64,000 bases of DNA from CAZKCK01 sp964552325 (GCA_964552325.1 CAZKHA010000001.1:56675-120674), one strand, 5' to 3'; counted from the stretch's first letter, positions 36,651 to 45,368 are shown. Translations and numbers: made by a program. Notes: generated by a model from the letters alone, not told the origin.

Positions 36651-37358
36651 ATGATGCCAGGGACACTCTACCTCATACCAACACCTTTGGCCGAAGAGCC
36701 GATTTACCATACCCTATCAACCGAACAGATTGCGATAGTTAAAGAACTCAGGTATTTTATTGTTGAGGACTTACGCACCGCAAGAAGGTTTCTGCGCAAA
36801 TGCGACCCTACATTCCCAATTGATGACAGCAAGTTTTTTGAACTAAACCAGCATACGCCATTTAATGAGATTTCTACCATGCTTGCGCCCTTATTATCAG
36901 GCCATAACTGTGGTATAATGAGTGAAGCTGGAATGCCATGCATTGCAGATCCTGGGTCAGAAATAGTAAAACTTGCTCATTCTAAAGGTATTAAGGTTGC
37001 ACCTTTCCCTGGGCCATCTTCCATTTTTCTTCTATTAGCCGCAAGTGGGTTTTCAGGGCAGAGTTTTGCTTTTAATGGGTATTTGCCAGTCGAAAAAAAG
37101 ATGCGTGATCTTAAAATCAAAGAACTTGAGAAAGCGATTTACCAATTCAATCAGACGCAAATTTTCATCGAAACGCCCTACCGAAACCATCAACTACTCG
37201 AGGCTTTGATTAACAACTGTCAAGCAGACACCATGTTGTGCATAGGACGCGATCTTACATCAACTTCTGAATGGATTAGAACTTATAAGATTGCAGATTG
37301 GAGAAAACAATCACCCGCACTTAGCAAGCGACCCGCCATCTTTGCCCTTTACAAGTAG
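36651..37358 (+). CDS. RsmI-like SAM-dependent methyltransferase (tetrapyrrole methylase fold)
   Basis: A 235-residue protein starting MMPGTLYLIPTPL, with VEDLRTARRF near residue 38, SEAGMPCIADPG (the RsmI SAM-site motif) near 90 and FPGPSS near 115. RsmI 2'-O-methylates C1402 of 16S rRNA. This short form, without the usual C-terminal extension, is common in Bacteroidota. The open frame continues upstream into the dehydratase gene, but the ATG pair at 36651/36654 gives the natural N-terminus. Confidence 0.85.
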   Translation: MMPGTLYLIPTPLAEEPIYHTLSTEQIAIVKELRYFIVEDLRTARRFLRKCDPTFPIDDSKFFELNQHTPFNEISTMLAPLLSGHNCGIMSEAGMPCIADPGSEIVKLAHSKGIKVAPFPGPSSIFLLLAASGFSGQSFAFNGYLPVEKKMRDLKIKELEKAIYQFNQTQIFIETPYRNHQLLEALINNCQADTMLCIGRDLTSTSEWIRTYKIADWRKQSPALSKRPAIFALYK

Positions 37359-37418
37359 CTTAACGTAATATACTGGCTTTCAATCACAAGCAAACAAGGC
37401 TGTCAAAAAAAAAATTTG

Positions 37419-37426
37419 TATATTTG
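37419..37426 (+). promoter_or_regulatory. Candidate -7 element of the serine palmitoyltransferase operon
   Basis: TATATTTG followed by C, a full match to TAnnTTTG, 80 bp before the first ATG of the lipid cluster. The upstream A-tract has no clear TTG at the expected distance. Confidence 0.5.
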
Positions 37427-37468
37427 CAGGCTAGTTCACACGGTCCTATTATACCCTTTTCGTATTAC

Positions 37469-37483
37469 AGGATTATTAATCCT
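37469..37483. promoter_or_regulatory. Palindrome in the leader of the lipid operon
   Basis: AGGATT-ATT-AATCCT, a perfect 6-bp arm palindrome, 22 bp before the start codon and downstream of the -7 box. It could be an operator or a small leader hairpin. Confidence 0.45.
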
Positions 37484-37505
37484 TTGTTAATATTAAGCAC
37501 ATTCA

Positions 37506-38690
37506 ATGAGAATATTACAGGAAAAGCTTTCTAAATACGACATTCCGCAAAAAGTACAGCAGATGGGCGTATATCCCTATTTTAGGGTTATTGAATCAGA
37601 GCAAGATACCAAGGTCATTATCAATGGCAAAGAGGTTTTGATGTTTGGTTCAAATAGTTATCTGGGGCTAACCAACCACCCCAAAATTAAGGAGGCTGCT
37701 AAGGCAGCCATCGACAAATATGGTTCTGGTTGTGCTGGATCAAGGTTTTTAAATGGCACACTCGATATCCACATAAAACTGGAAGAAAAACTTGCCCAAT
37801 TTGTTAAAAAAGATGCAACATTAGTATATAGTGCTGGTTTCTTGGTTAATGTTGGAGTAATATCGGCCATTACCGGTCGCGATGACTACATTATTCTTGA
37901 TGAACTTGATCATGCATCTATTATTGAAGGCCGAAGGTTATCGTTTTCACAAGCCTTTAAGTACAAGCACAACGATATGGCCTCGCTCGAAAAGGTGTTG
38001 AAACAATGCAAACCCGGGAAAATAAAGCTTATCGTTATTGATGGCATCTTCAGTATGGAAGGTGATATTGCCAAACTCCCTGAAATTGTTAAACTTGCCC
38101 GCGAATACGATGCCACCATCATGGTTGATGACGCCCATTCGTTGGGTGTAATTGGCAAAAATGGTTCGGGAACAGCCAGTCATTTTGGTATGGATGATGA
38201 AGTGGACCTAATTATGGGAACCTTCAGTAAAAGCCTTGCTTCGATAGGTGGGTTTATTGCATCTGATTTTGACACTATTAATTACTTGAAGCACAACAGC
38301 CGATCATTGATTTTCAGTGCAAGCATTGCCCCTGCTGCTGCCGGAAGCGTAATTGCTGCCCTTGATATCATGCAGAATGAACCAGAACATATTCAGAATT
38401 TATGGACCAACACACATTATGCACTTAAATGCTTCAAAGACATGGGATTTGATACTGGTGCCTCTGAATCACCTATCATCCCGCTTTTTGTGCGCGATGA
38501 TATGAAAACATTCATGTTTACCAAAATGTTGCTGAACGAGGGTGTTTTTGTAAATCCTGTTGTATCGCCAGCTGTTCCAAGCGATTCGTCGCTAATTCGT
38601 TTCTCGCTTATGGCCAACCATACACGCGAACAAATTGACAAAGCAGTTGAAACCTGCTATAAAGTCGCCAAAAAAATCCACATACTGTAA
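37506..38690 (+). CDS. spt: Serine palmitoyltransferase
   Basis: A 394-residue alpha-oxoamine synthase. It condenses L-serine with a long-chain acyl thioester to 3-ketosphinganine, the first step of sphingolipid synthesis. Visible features are NSYLGL near residue 50, GSGCAGSRFLNGT near 80, DDAHSLGVIG near 205 and the PLP lysine Lys242 in GTFSKS. Bacterial SPTs are cytoplasmic homodimers of about 400 residues, which fits. AKB ligase, KAPA synthase and ALA synthase are relatives; the neighbourhood of lipid-headgroup genes supports SPT. It is the first of fourteen co-directional genes. Confidence 0.88.
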   Translation: MRILQEKLSKYDIPQKVQQMGVYPYFRVIESEQDTKVIINGKEVLMFGSNSYLGLTNHPKIKEAAKAAIDKYGSGCAGSRFLNGTLDIHIKLEEKLAQFVKKDATLVYSAGFLVNVGVISAITGRDDYIILDELDHASIIEGRRLSFSQAFKYKHNDMASLEKVLKQCKPGKIKLIVIDGIFSMEGDIAKLPEIVKLAREYDATIMVDDAHSLGVIGKNGSGTASHFGMDDEVDLIMGTFSKSLASIGGFIASDFDTINYLKHNSRSLIFSASIAPAAAGSVIAALDIMQNEPEHIQNLWTNTHYALKCFKDMGFDTGASESPIIPLFVRDDMKTFMFTKMLLNEGVFVNPVVSPAVPSDSSLIRFSLMANHTREQIDKAVETCYKVAKKIHIL

Positions 38691-38713
38691 TCAACATTTA
38701 CAAACCACTATAT

Positions 38714-39865
38714 ATGAGTATTGTAATTAAAGAAGTTGTTACAAAGAAGGACTTGAAGCAGTTTGTGCAATTCCCCAACGAACTGTACAAAGGCCACAGT
38801 GGATACGTTCCGCAAGTTGCTTCAGAAGAACTAAAAATCTTCATGCCCGAAAACAATCCTGCATTGGCCAATTGCGACACCAAGTTTTGGATGGCACAAA
38901 AAGATGGCAAAACCGTGGGAAGAATTGCTGGCATTATTAACAATGCATTTATCGAGAAATGGGCAAAACGGTATGCACGGTTTGGTTGGTTCGATGTAAT
39001 TGATGATGAAGAAGTTGCAAAACTCCTTTTTGATGCTGTCGAAAACTGGGCTATCGATCATGGCATGGAAGCTATTAACGGCCCCCTTGGCTTTACCGAT
39101 TTTGACCCCGAAGGACTCTTGATAGAAGGCTTTGACGAAAAGGCAACAATTATTGAACGCTACAACCACTCCTATTATCCTGTTTTCCTTGACAAATTTG
39201 GATATACAAAGGATGCTGATTGGTTAGAATTTAAAATTACCGTACCCGAAAAAATGCCCGACTATATTCGTCGGGTTTCAGAATATGTAGTTTATCGAAA
39301 CAAACTACACGTTCTGCATTTTAATAAGGTTGCCGACGTATTGAAGTTTAAAAATCAGATTTTCAAGATTATAAATGATATTTATGGCTTGATGTATGGT
39401 TTTGTGCCCATCAGCGATCAACTGCGTGATTTCTATATAGATAAATATCTCAAGATCTTAGATCCTAGTTTGATGGCTTTTATACTAAACGACCTTGACG
39501 AATTGGTTGGCTTCGGGATTGCCATGCCATCGTTTGCTGAAATGTTTATTAAAGCCGATGGAAGCAAAACCAAACTATTGGCTTTATACGTTTTGGGCGA
39601 ACATAAAAAAACCGATACAGTTGACATGTATTTTATAGGGGTAAGGCCTGACTATATCGACAAAGGATTAAGTGCTGTTTTGATTAACGAAGTTGGCCAA
39701 AAAATCATAAATCAAGGATATAAGTTTGCAGAAACCAATGTGGAGTACGAAAGCAATGAGGCTGTTCAGGCCTTATGGAAACACTTTGATCATAAGCAAC
39801 ACAAACGCCGCCGATGCTACTTGAAATATTTTATAAATAGTACGCGTTCAGAAGATAACATCTAA
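38714..39865 (+). CDS. GNAT-like N-acyltransferase, SPT-linked (copy 1)
   Basis: A 383-residue soluble protein with a GNAT-like layout. The C-terminal half has the acetyl-CoA-site-like strand and turn MYFIGVRPDYIDKGLSAVLI (near residue 310). The N-terminal half contains the conserved block GPLGFTDFDPEGLL (near 120). It is a clear paralogue of the next gene, sharing the HKRRR C-terminal block. Bacterial ceramide synthase of Caulobacter is a GNAT-family protein, so this pair is a good candidate for N-acylating the sphingoid base made by the adjacent SPT. That role is inferred from context. Confidence 0.7.
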   Translation: MSIVIKEVVTKKDLKQFVQFPNELYKGHSGYVPQVASEELKIFMPENNPALANCDTKFWMAQKDGKTVGRIAGIINNAFIEKWAKRYARFGWFDVIDDEEVAKLLFDAVENWAIDHGMEAINGPLGFTDFDPEGLLIEGFDEKATIIERYNHSYYPVFLDKFGYTKDADWLEFKITVPEKMPDYIRRVSEYVVYRNKLHVLHFNKVADVLKFKNQIFKIINDIYGLMYGFVPISDQLRDFYIDKYLKILDPSLMAFILNDLDELVGFGIAMPSFAEMFIKADGSKTKLLALYVLGEHKKTDTVDMYFIGVRPDYIDKGLSAVLINEVGQKIINQGYKFAETNVEYESNEAVQALWKHFDHKQHKRRRCYLKYFINSTRSEDNI

Positions 39866-39877
39866 TCAATATATGTT

Positions 39878-41002
39878 ATGCCGTTAGAAATAAGGGAAAT
39901 TATTACGAAGTCGGAAAGAAGAAATTTCATCAAATTCCCATTTCAGCTTTATAAAAACAATCCATACTGGGTCCCTCCATTAATAATGGAAGAGATGGGT
40001 ACGCTTGACCCTAAAAAAAACCCCGCTTTTGACTTTTGTGAAGCAAAACTATGGATGGCCTATGCTGATGGGAAGCCTGTTGGTAGAATAGCTGCCTTTA
40101 TAAACCATAGAGCAAACGAAACCTGGAAGAATAAACAAGCCCGATTTGGTTGGATCGATTTTATTGATGACCAAAATGTGGTTGACCTGCTTTTTAAAAC
40201 GGCAGAAGATTGGGCCAAAAGCAAGGGAATGGAGGCTATACACGGGCCACTTGGTTTTACCGATATGGATAAAGAAGGTATGCTAATTGAAGGGTTTAAT
40301 GAATTAGGAACCATTGCCACAATTTACAATCATCCTTATTATCAAAAGCTTACCGAAACTGCCGGCTACAAAAAAGATACGGATTGGGTTGAGTTTGAAA
40401 TAAAACCGTCCGAAGTCGTAATACCTGAGAAATATCAACGTATAGCTGATATCGTAAAGCAAAAATATGGGCTTAAGGTTATTCAGTTCAAAAAATCGAA
40501 GGAAATACTCAATTATGCTCCCCAAATTTTCAAGGTGTTGAATGAGGCATTCGCACCGCTCTATGGGTTTACACCTCTTACCGATAAACAGGTGAAGCAT
40601 TACATAAAGATGTATTTCTCATTTGTAATCCCAGATTATATCCCCGTCATTGTAGATGCTAACAATCAAGTAATTGCATTTGGCATTACGCTTCCTTCGC
40701 TTTCAAAAGCCATGCAAAAAGCCAATGGCAAACTTTTCCCATTTGGGTTCATCCACTTATTAAGAGGATTAAAGAAAAGCACTACAATTGACTTTTATCT
40801 CATAGGCGTAAAACCAGAATATCAGTCAAAAGGCGTTAACTCATTGCTATTTACTGATTTAATACCAAAATACATAAAGCGCGGATTTCTTACAGCCGAA
40901 ACCAATCCCGAACTAGAGACCAATGACATGGTAAAACGTCAATGGGAGCTGTTCAATCCACGCCAACATAAACGCAGAAGGGCTTATATTAAGCATTTAT
41001 AA
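39878..41002 (+). CDS. GNAT-like N-acyltransferase, SPT-linked (copy 2)
   Basis: A 374-residue paralogue of the preceding protein, 12 bp downstream. It keeps GPLGFTDMDKEGML (near residue 120), the FYLIGVKPEYQSKGV strand-turn that corresponds to the GNAT CoA-binding region (near 310), and the terminal RQHKRRRAYIK block. Two retained copies suggest different acyl donors or bases, for example two ceramide species, or a heterodimer. Function is inferred. Confidence 0.7.
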   Translation: MPLEIREIITKSERRNFIKFPFQLYKNNPYWVPPLIMEEMGTLDPKKNPAFDFCEAKLWMAYADGKPVGRIAAFINHRANETWKNKQARFGWIDFIDDQNVVDLLFKTAEDWAKSKGMEAIHGPLGFTDMDKEGMLIEGFNELGTIATIYNHPYYQKLTETAGYKKDTDWVEFEIKPSEVVIPEKYQRIADIVKQKYGLKVIQFKKSKEILNYAPQIFKVLNEAFAPLYGFTPLTDKQVKHYIKMYFSFVIPDYIPVIVDANNQVIAFGITLPSLSKAMQKANGKLFPFGFIHLLRGLKKSTTIDFYLIGVKPEYQSKGVNSLLFTDLIPKYIKRGFLTAETNPELETNDMVKRQWELFNPRQHKRRRAYIKHL

Positions 41003-41019
41003 GTTCTATGCATGCTTTA

Positions 41020-41036
41020 CAAGGCAAATAGCCTTG
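41020..41036. repeat. Short perfect hairpin before the aminotransferase
   Basis: CAAGGC-AAATA-GCCTTG, six-base arms with a five-base loop, in the gap between the second GNAT-like gene and the aminotransferase. No T-run follows, so it may be a processing or attenuation element rather than a terminator. Confidence 0.5.
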
Positions 41037-41135
41037 CAAAATTATTCGTTTATCACGTATCGAATTCTTACCTTAACACAAACTACTTACAATATCTTCA
41101 AACATTTTTATTTGTTATATGAGCCAAAACTTGAA

Positions 41136-41145
41136 NNNNNNNNNN
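41136..41145. other. Assembly gap (10 N)
   Basis: Ten N bases. The true length is unknown. The join falls in the 5' part of the aminotransferase gene. Confidence 0.99.
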
Positions 41146-41147
41146 GA

Positions 41148-42164
41148 AACGAAAACCATTACGGGCCTGCTCCGGCTTGTTTTAAAGCACTCCATAAAAA
41201 GAATTTCAGCAAATTAAGCAACTATTCGCGCGACTTTATGCGCGGAGTTAAAAGCAAGCTTTCTGAAAAACTTGCTCAAGATTTCCAAATTGACGAAAGC
41301 CAAGTACTTTTGGGTTATGGTGGTGAAGATATCCTAAAACAAGTGGTTCATTGCTACTTACATAAAGACGAAAAGATTTTGGTACCCCAATATTCGTGGT
41401 GGTACTATAAAGTAATTGCCGATGAGGTAGGTGGAATTCGAGAATTGTATCCGATTTATGAAGATGCTACTACCTTCAGGTTTGACGTTGATAAAATTAT
41501 TGAGTCAGTTAATTTACACAAGCCCAAAGTTATACTCATTAGCTCGCCCAATAATCCAACAGGCAATTCCATGCCTATACCTGAACTTTTCAGGCTCTTG
41601 GATGCAATTAAAGATACGGTAGTGGTGATGGACGAAGCCTACACTGTTTTTGTAAATGGCGACAGGAAATATGTGAAGGATATAATTGACAATTACCCTA
41701 ATGTACTAATAATTAGAACGTTCTCAAAGTATTATGCATTGGCCGGAATTCGTATTGGCTTTGCATTCATGGGCAAAAACCTTTCGCAATTCTCCAAATT
41801 TTCTTCACGTTACCTAGGTTATAACCGTATATCAGAACGTATTGCCATCTCAGCCCTCGAATCGGAGGAATATTATGCCGAAATGCGCCAAAACATGCTG
41901 GCCGACCTTGAAATGTATTTTACCGAACTAAATCAGTTACCAGGCTTTACGGCTTATCGTTCAGAAGCAAATTTTATTTTGGTAAAAATACCTGTTGAGA
42001 TTAAGGCAGCACTGAATGAATTCTTAAAGAAAAAAGGCATCATTATAAAATTCATGAATGAAGATGGCCTCACCAATCATTTGCGTATAACCATCGGCAC
42101 CCGTGAAGAAAACCGCCTTGCGCTAGATGCCATTAAGGAATTTGTTGTGACCCAAATCGCATGA
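41148..42164 (+). CDS. HisC/CobD-like PLP-dependent aminotransferase or decarboxylase (5' end lost in gap)
   Basis: 338 codons are readable, beginning NENHYGPAP, the motif that normally sits 20-35 residues from the N-terminus of histidinol-phosphate aminotransferase-like enzymes. The rest is complete fold type I: YGGEDI, PNNPTGN, DEAYTVF and the PLP lysine in RTFSKYYAL. ATG 41119, just before the gap, opens a different frame from the coding part if the gap is exactly 10 bp. It becomes the natural start if the gap has another length. The family includes HisC, CobD (threonine-phosphate decarboxylase) and Campylobacter Cj1436 (serine-phosphate decarboxylase). In this lipid-headgroup cluster a phosphoserine-to-phosphoethanolamine step is attractive but unproven. 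Confidence 0.8.
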   Translation, partial: NENHYGPAPACFKALHKKNFSKLSNYSRDFMRGVKSKLSEKLAQDFQIDESQVLLGYGGEDILKQVVHCYLHKDEKILVPQYSWWYYKVIADEVGGIRELYPIYEDATTFRFDVDKIIESVNLHKPKVILISSPNNPTGNSMPIPELFRLLDAIKDTVVVMDEAYTVFVNGDRKYVKDIIDNYPNVLIIRTFSKYYALAGIRIGFAFMGKNLSQFSKFSSRYLGYNRISERIAISALESEEYYAEMRQNMLADLEMYFTELNQLPGFTAYRSEANFILVKIPVEIKAALNEFLKKKGIIIKFMNEDGLTNHLRITIGTREENRLALDAIKEFVVTQIA

Positions 42165-43051
42165 AAAACTGGCTTAACGAATACCGTGCTTCGTTAAAGG
42201 CCATAGAAGTGGAAGAAACCCTTGACCTGATTATTTACAGGCCATTAGGGTTTCTTTTGGTTAAACTTATTTACAAAACGAGCATCACGCCCAATCAGCT
42301 CACATTTTTAGCTTTGATTGCTGGTGCCGTGGCGGGGCACTTTTTTTCGCTTGGCACTGCACAATCCTTTGCAATTGGGGCAGCCTTGTACTTCTTATTC
42401 AATGTATTTGATTGTTCCGACGGACAATTGGCTCGGCTTAAACGGAATGGAACACTTGCCGGGCGAATTATTGATGGGATAGCTGATTATGTTTCAGGAA
42501 TACTCGTGTATGTGGGTATTGGAATGGGGTTTGCTGACCATCAGGAGCAAAAAACCCTTTGGTGGACACTGTTAAGTTTAGCGGCCTTAAGCAACATACT
42601 TCACTCAATAGTTACTGACAATGAACGCAATAGGTTCATGAAACATGCTTGGGGCAAATCAGATCAATTTGGCGACGACCTAGAAGTCTATCGTAAAGAA
42701 TTCGAACGTTTAAAAAATGAGCGCAAGTATGGTTTTTCGATGCTGGTTATTTACATCTATCTTAAATACATATTACTTGCCCTTAAGATTTCAAGCCACA
42801 CAAAGCATCATAAAGCTGAAAGTCATTTTGACCCACAGCAATACTATCAAGCTAATAAAGGCCTAATTAAAATGTGGACTTTTTTAGGACCCACCACACA
42901 CATTACACTATTGGTAATAAGTACGTTATTCTATCGCCCCGAATGGTTCATCATTCTAATGATTGTACCCTACAACCTGTATTGGTTAGTGGTTTCGATT
43001 ATGCAAAAACGTATCAACCGAAAACTTAAAACCTCCCCTATCCATGCTTAA
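42161..43051 (+). CDS. CDP-alcohol phosphotransferase family membrane enzyme (copy 1)
   Basis: A 296-residue integral membrane enzyme with the complete signature D-x2-DG-x2-AR-x8-G-x3-D-x3-D: Asp84, Asp87, Gly88, Ala91, Arg92, Gly101, Asp105, Asp109. These enzymes transfer a phospho-alcohol between a CDP-linked donor and an acceptor alcohol or lipid. It is longer than typical PgsA or PI synthase (about 200) because of a ~75-residue charged loop (about 165-235). It overlaps the aminotransferase by 4 bp and the downstream nucleotidyltransferase by 8 bp, which argues that the nucleotidyltransferase supplies its CDP-alcohol. Candidate products are ceramide phosphoethanolamine or inositol phosphoceramide. 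Confidence 0.82.
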   Translation: MKNWLNEYRASLKAIEVEETLDLIIYRPLGFLLVKLIYKTSITPNQLTFLALIAGAVAGHFFSLGTAQSFAIGAALYFLFNVFDCSDGQLARLKRNGTLAGRIIDGIADYVSGILVYVGIGMGFADHQEQKTLWWTLLSLAALSNILHSIVTDNERNRFMKHAWGKSDQFGDDLEVYRKEFERLKNERKYGFSMLVIYIYLKYILLALKISSHTKHHKAESHFDPQQYYQANKGLIKMWTFLGPTTHITLLVISTLFYRPEWFIILMIVPYNLYWLVVSIMQKRINRKLKTSPIHA

Positions 43052-43781
43052 AGCTGTTATTCTTGCTGCAGGTATGTCGCGAAGGCTTAAGCCTTTAACC
43101 GATTCTACCCCCAAATGTTTATTAAAAACAGGTGCAAAAACTATACTTGGGCGCACACTTGATAACCTACTTGCCAATGGCATCACCGAGCTGGTTATGG
43201 TTACAGGTTTTGAAGAAGAGCAAATCATTGAATTTGTAACAACTAATTATTCTTCAATTCATTGCACATTCATTACCAACACAGTTTACGATCAAACCAA
43301 CAATAGTTATTCGCTTTGGCTTACAAATGAGCAACTCAAAGGTCATAGCATGCTTTTGCTTGACAGCGATATAGTTTTCGAACCTCAAATTATTGAAAAA
43401 CTCCTTCAATCTGGCTATACTGATTGCCTAGCCATGAACACGTACCACAGCTTAGGCGAAGAAGAAATTAAAGTTCTTTTAGACCACACTCACCGGGTTT
43501 TAGCTATTAGCAAACAAGTTAATCCTATCCAAGCAGCAGGCGAATCAATTGGAATTGAGCTATTTTCGGAAGATGGAGTTAAAGAACTATTTACAGTGCT
43601 CGAACACCGCATGCTCAAAGAAAAACGTGTTAATGAGTTTTATGAGGCAAGTTTTGAAGAAATGGTTCAAAATGGATTTAATATCTTTGCAATTGATATT
43701 CGTCCATATAAAAGTATGGAAATAGATACCGCCGAAGACCTTGAGACCGTTATTGAGACTATTATACCGCATATTTATTAA
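43044..43781 (+). CDS. LicC-like nucleotidyltransferase (phospho-alcohol cytidylyltransferase)
   Basis: A 245-residue NTP transferase. The N-terminal signature is LAAGMSRRLKPLT with PKCLL (residues 7-27), then the TNNSYSLWL segment near 93 and LLDSDIVF metal motif near 107, and a YEASFEEM segment near 207. This layout resembles LicC choline-phosphate cytidylyltransferase and the related aminoethylphosphonate and inositol-phosphate cytidylyltransferases. Its 5' end overlaps the CDP-alcohol phosphotransferase gene. I infer that it makes the CDP-headgroup used by that enzyme; the headgroup could be ethanolamine, inositol or another alcohol. Confidence 0.78.
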   Translation: MLKAVILAAGMSRRLKPLTDSTPKCLLKTGAKTILGRTLDNLLANGITELVMVTGFEEEQIIEFVTTNYSSIHCTFITNTVYDQTNNSYSLWLTNEQLKGHSMLLLDSDIVFEPQIIEKLLQSGYTDCLAMNTYHSLGEEEIKVLLDHTHRVLAISKQVNPIQAAGESIGIELFSEDGVKELFTVLEHRMLKEKRVNEFYEASFEEMVQNGFNIFAIDIRPYKSMEIDTAEDLETVIETIIPHIY

Positions 43782-43784
43782 GTT

Positions 43785-44600
43785 ATGACTGAAAGCCTGT
43801 TCACTATTTCGATTGTTGGATTTATTGCCGGTTTTATTTTTTCGATTCCGGTGGCGGGCCCTATCAGCATATTAATAACCTCTCATGCACTAAAAGGCAA
43901 AGCAAGGTACTGTTATATGGCTGCTGTTGGCTCATCCTTTGCCGATTTCTCGTATGTGTTCCTAGCTGTTCTTGGTTTAACAAATTTCTATACTTATTAT
44001 CAGCCAATTATACCTTATATTTTATTGGCAGGGTCAGTGTTTCTATTTATTGTTGGTTACAAAATAACCAAGACCCAATTGCATTTGGAAGAAATGACAG
44101 ATGAAGGAAGGCTTAAGGATAAAATAAAAACGAAAGGTGGATTTTGGACTGGGTTTCTCATCAACTTCTTAAACCCCACACTCTTTATTGGATGGCTTAC
44201 ATCTTCCTTTATAACAATTTCGCTTGTGGCCTCACTTGGTTTTAACATGGGAGGGCTTGATACTTCTGTTACCCGAAATGTTAACGAAATAAACAAGTTG
44301 AACCAGCAGGTAGATTCAACTCTAGTAATTGATACAAAATTAATTAAAGAAACATCACCAATCGATAATACTTCAACCCTACCCAAGTATTATTCCATAA
44401 TTGTTAGCGCCTTTTACTCCTTTTTCCTTTCGGTTGGAAGCATTGTATGGTTTGTTTTGTTTGCTCGCTTTATCATCAAACATCGTCATCGGCTTAATAT
44501 TGTATTTATTAATAGGGTGATACAAATTCTGGGGTTCGTGCTTTTAGGGTTTTCACTGTATTTGGCAGGCAGAGGAATTCACATAGGCTTTATTCGCTAA
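43785..44600 (+). CDS. LysE/RhtB-family membrane transporter
   Basis: A 271-residue protein with about six hydrophobic helices. The first helix carries IPVAGPISILI, corresponding to the PGP motif of LysE exporters, and the third loop has FLINFLNPTLFIGW, the family's conserved NP motif. A polar insert of about 45 residues (around 155-200) lies before the last two helices. LysE proteins export amino acids and similar small molecules. Inside this operon it may move a headgroup precursor or lipid intermediate. The substrate is unknown. It lies 3 bp after the cytidylyltransferase gene. Confidence 0.75.
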   Translation: MTESLFTISIVGFIAGFIFSIPVAGPISILITSHALKGKARYCYMAAVGSSFADFSYVFLAVLGLTNFYTYYQPIIPYILLAGSVFLFIVGYKITKTQLHLEEMTDEGRLKDKIKTKGGFWTGFLINFLNPTLFIGWLTSSFITISLVASLGFNMGGLDTSVTRNVNEINKLNQQVDSTLVIDTKLIKETSPIDNTSTLPKYYSIIVSAFYSFFLSVGSIVWFVLFARFIIKHRHRLNIVFINRVIQILGFVLLGFSLYLAGRGIHIGFIR

Positions 44601-44612
44601 ATTTAATCAACA

Positions 44613-45323
44613 ATGCATTTTGCTATACTAGCCGCAGGCGAAGGTTCTAGGCTTCGTGAAGAAGGCATACTCCAACCTAAGCCCCTAATTCCACTTGGAG
44701 ATTTATTACTTGTAGAACGATTGATCAATCTAGCCAAAATCAATGGATTTAGTTCAATATCAGTTGTTACCAACGAGATTTATACGGAATTGAAAGAATG
44801 GTTCATGGAACTTGAACTCGACATCCCCTTTAATCTGGTGTTAAAGACCACACCAAGCTCCATGCACAGCCTATTTGCCTTGCGAAACCATCTGCGTGAT
44901 ACACCCTTTTGCTTGACAACAGTTGATTCAATATTTGATGAAAAAGAGTTTGCGCAATACATTACTTTTGTCCGAAACAATCCTCAATTAGATGGAACAA
45001 TGGCAGTTACTCGATTTGTGGAAGACGAGAAACCGCTTTGGATCAGTACAAGCAGCGATTTGACCATCACTGGTTTCCACAGCCAGTTCGAGAACCAAGA
45101 ATTTGTAAGCGGTGGCATTTACTGCCTACAGCCAAGCATTTTTCCTGTTTTAGACGCCGCCATTGCCAATGGAATGCAACGGATGCGAAATTTCCAACAA
45201 GAGCTCGTGGAGAAAGGATTCATACTTAAAGCCTTTGAATTCAGTAAGATAATTGATATTGACCATGCTCAAGACCTAATAGAGGCACGCAATTTTTTGC
45301 GACAACGGGGAAATCTGTACTAA
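44613..45323 (+). CDS. Second nucleotidyltransferase of the lipid cluster
   Basis: A 236-residue NTP transferase with LAAGEGSRLREEG and PKPLIPLGD (residues 5-30), the TTVDSIF metal-site segment near 110 and a FVSGGIYCL strand near 165. It resembles sugar-1-phosphate and inositol-1-phosphate nucleotidyltransferases more than LicC. Inositol-1-phosphate cytidylyltransferase of archaea and thermophiles works with a CDP-alcohol phosphotransferase (DIPP synthase), and both a second phosphotransferase and inositol-phosphate synthase are encoded downstream. I therefore propose CDP-inositol formation, at moderate confidence. Confidence 0.75.
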   Translation: MHFAILAAGEGSRLREEGILQPKPLIPLGDLLLVERLINLAKINGFSSISVVTNEIYTELKEWFMELELDIPFNLVLKTTPSSMHSLFALRNHLRDTPFCLTTVDSIFDEKEFAQYITFVRNNPQLDGTMAVTRFVEDEKPLWISTSSDLTITGFHSQFENQEFVSGGIYCLQPSIFPVLDAAIANGMQRMRNFQQELVEKGFILKAFEFSKIIDIDHAQDLIEARNFLRQRGNLY

Positions 45324-45360
45324 AAACACGCAAAAAACTTTCGTAACAACAAAAGTTTTC

Positions 45361-45368
45361 TAATTTTG
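45361..45368 (+). promoter_or_regulatory. -7 element of the TetR gene
   Basis: TAATTTTG followed by C matches TAnnTTTG. A TTTCG lies about 17 bp upstream in place of a -33 TTG. The start codon is 26 bp downstream of the first base, so the regulator can be transcribed on its own inside the cluster. Confidence 0.55.

Noticed and set aside
41034..41147. Coding extension of the aminotransferase through the N run from TTG 41034
   Set aside because: It crosses an unknown-length gap, starts with TTG inside a hairpin, and its residues do not resemble the family N-terminus.
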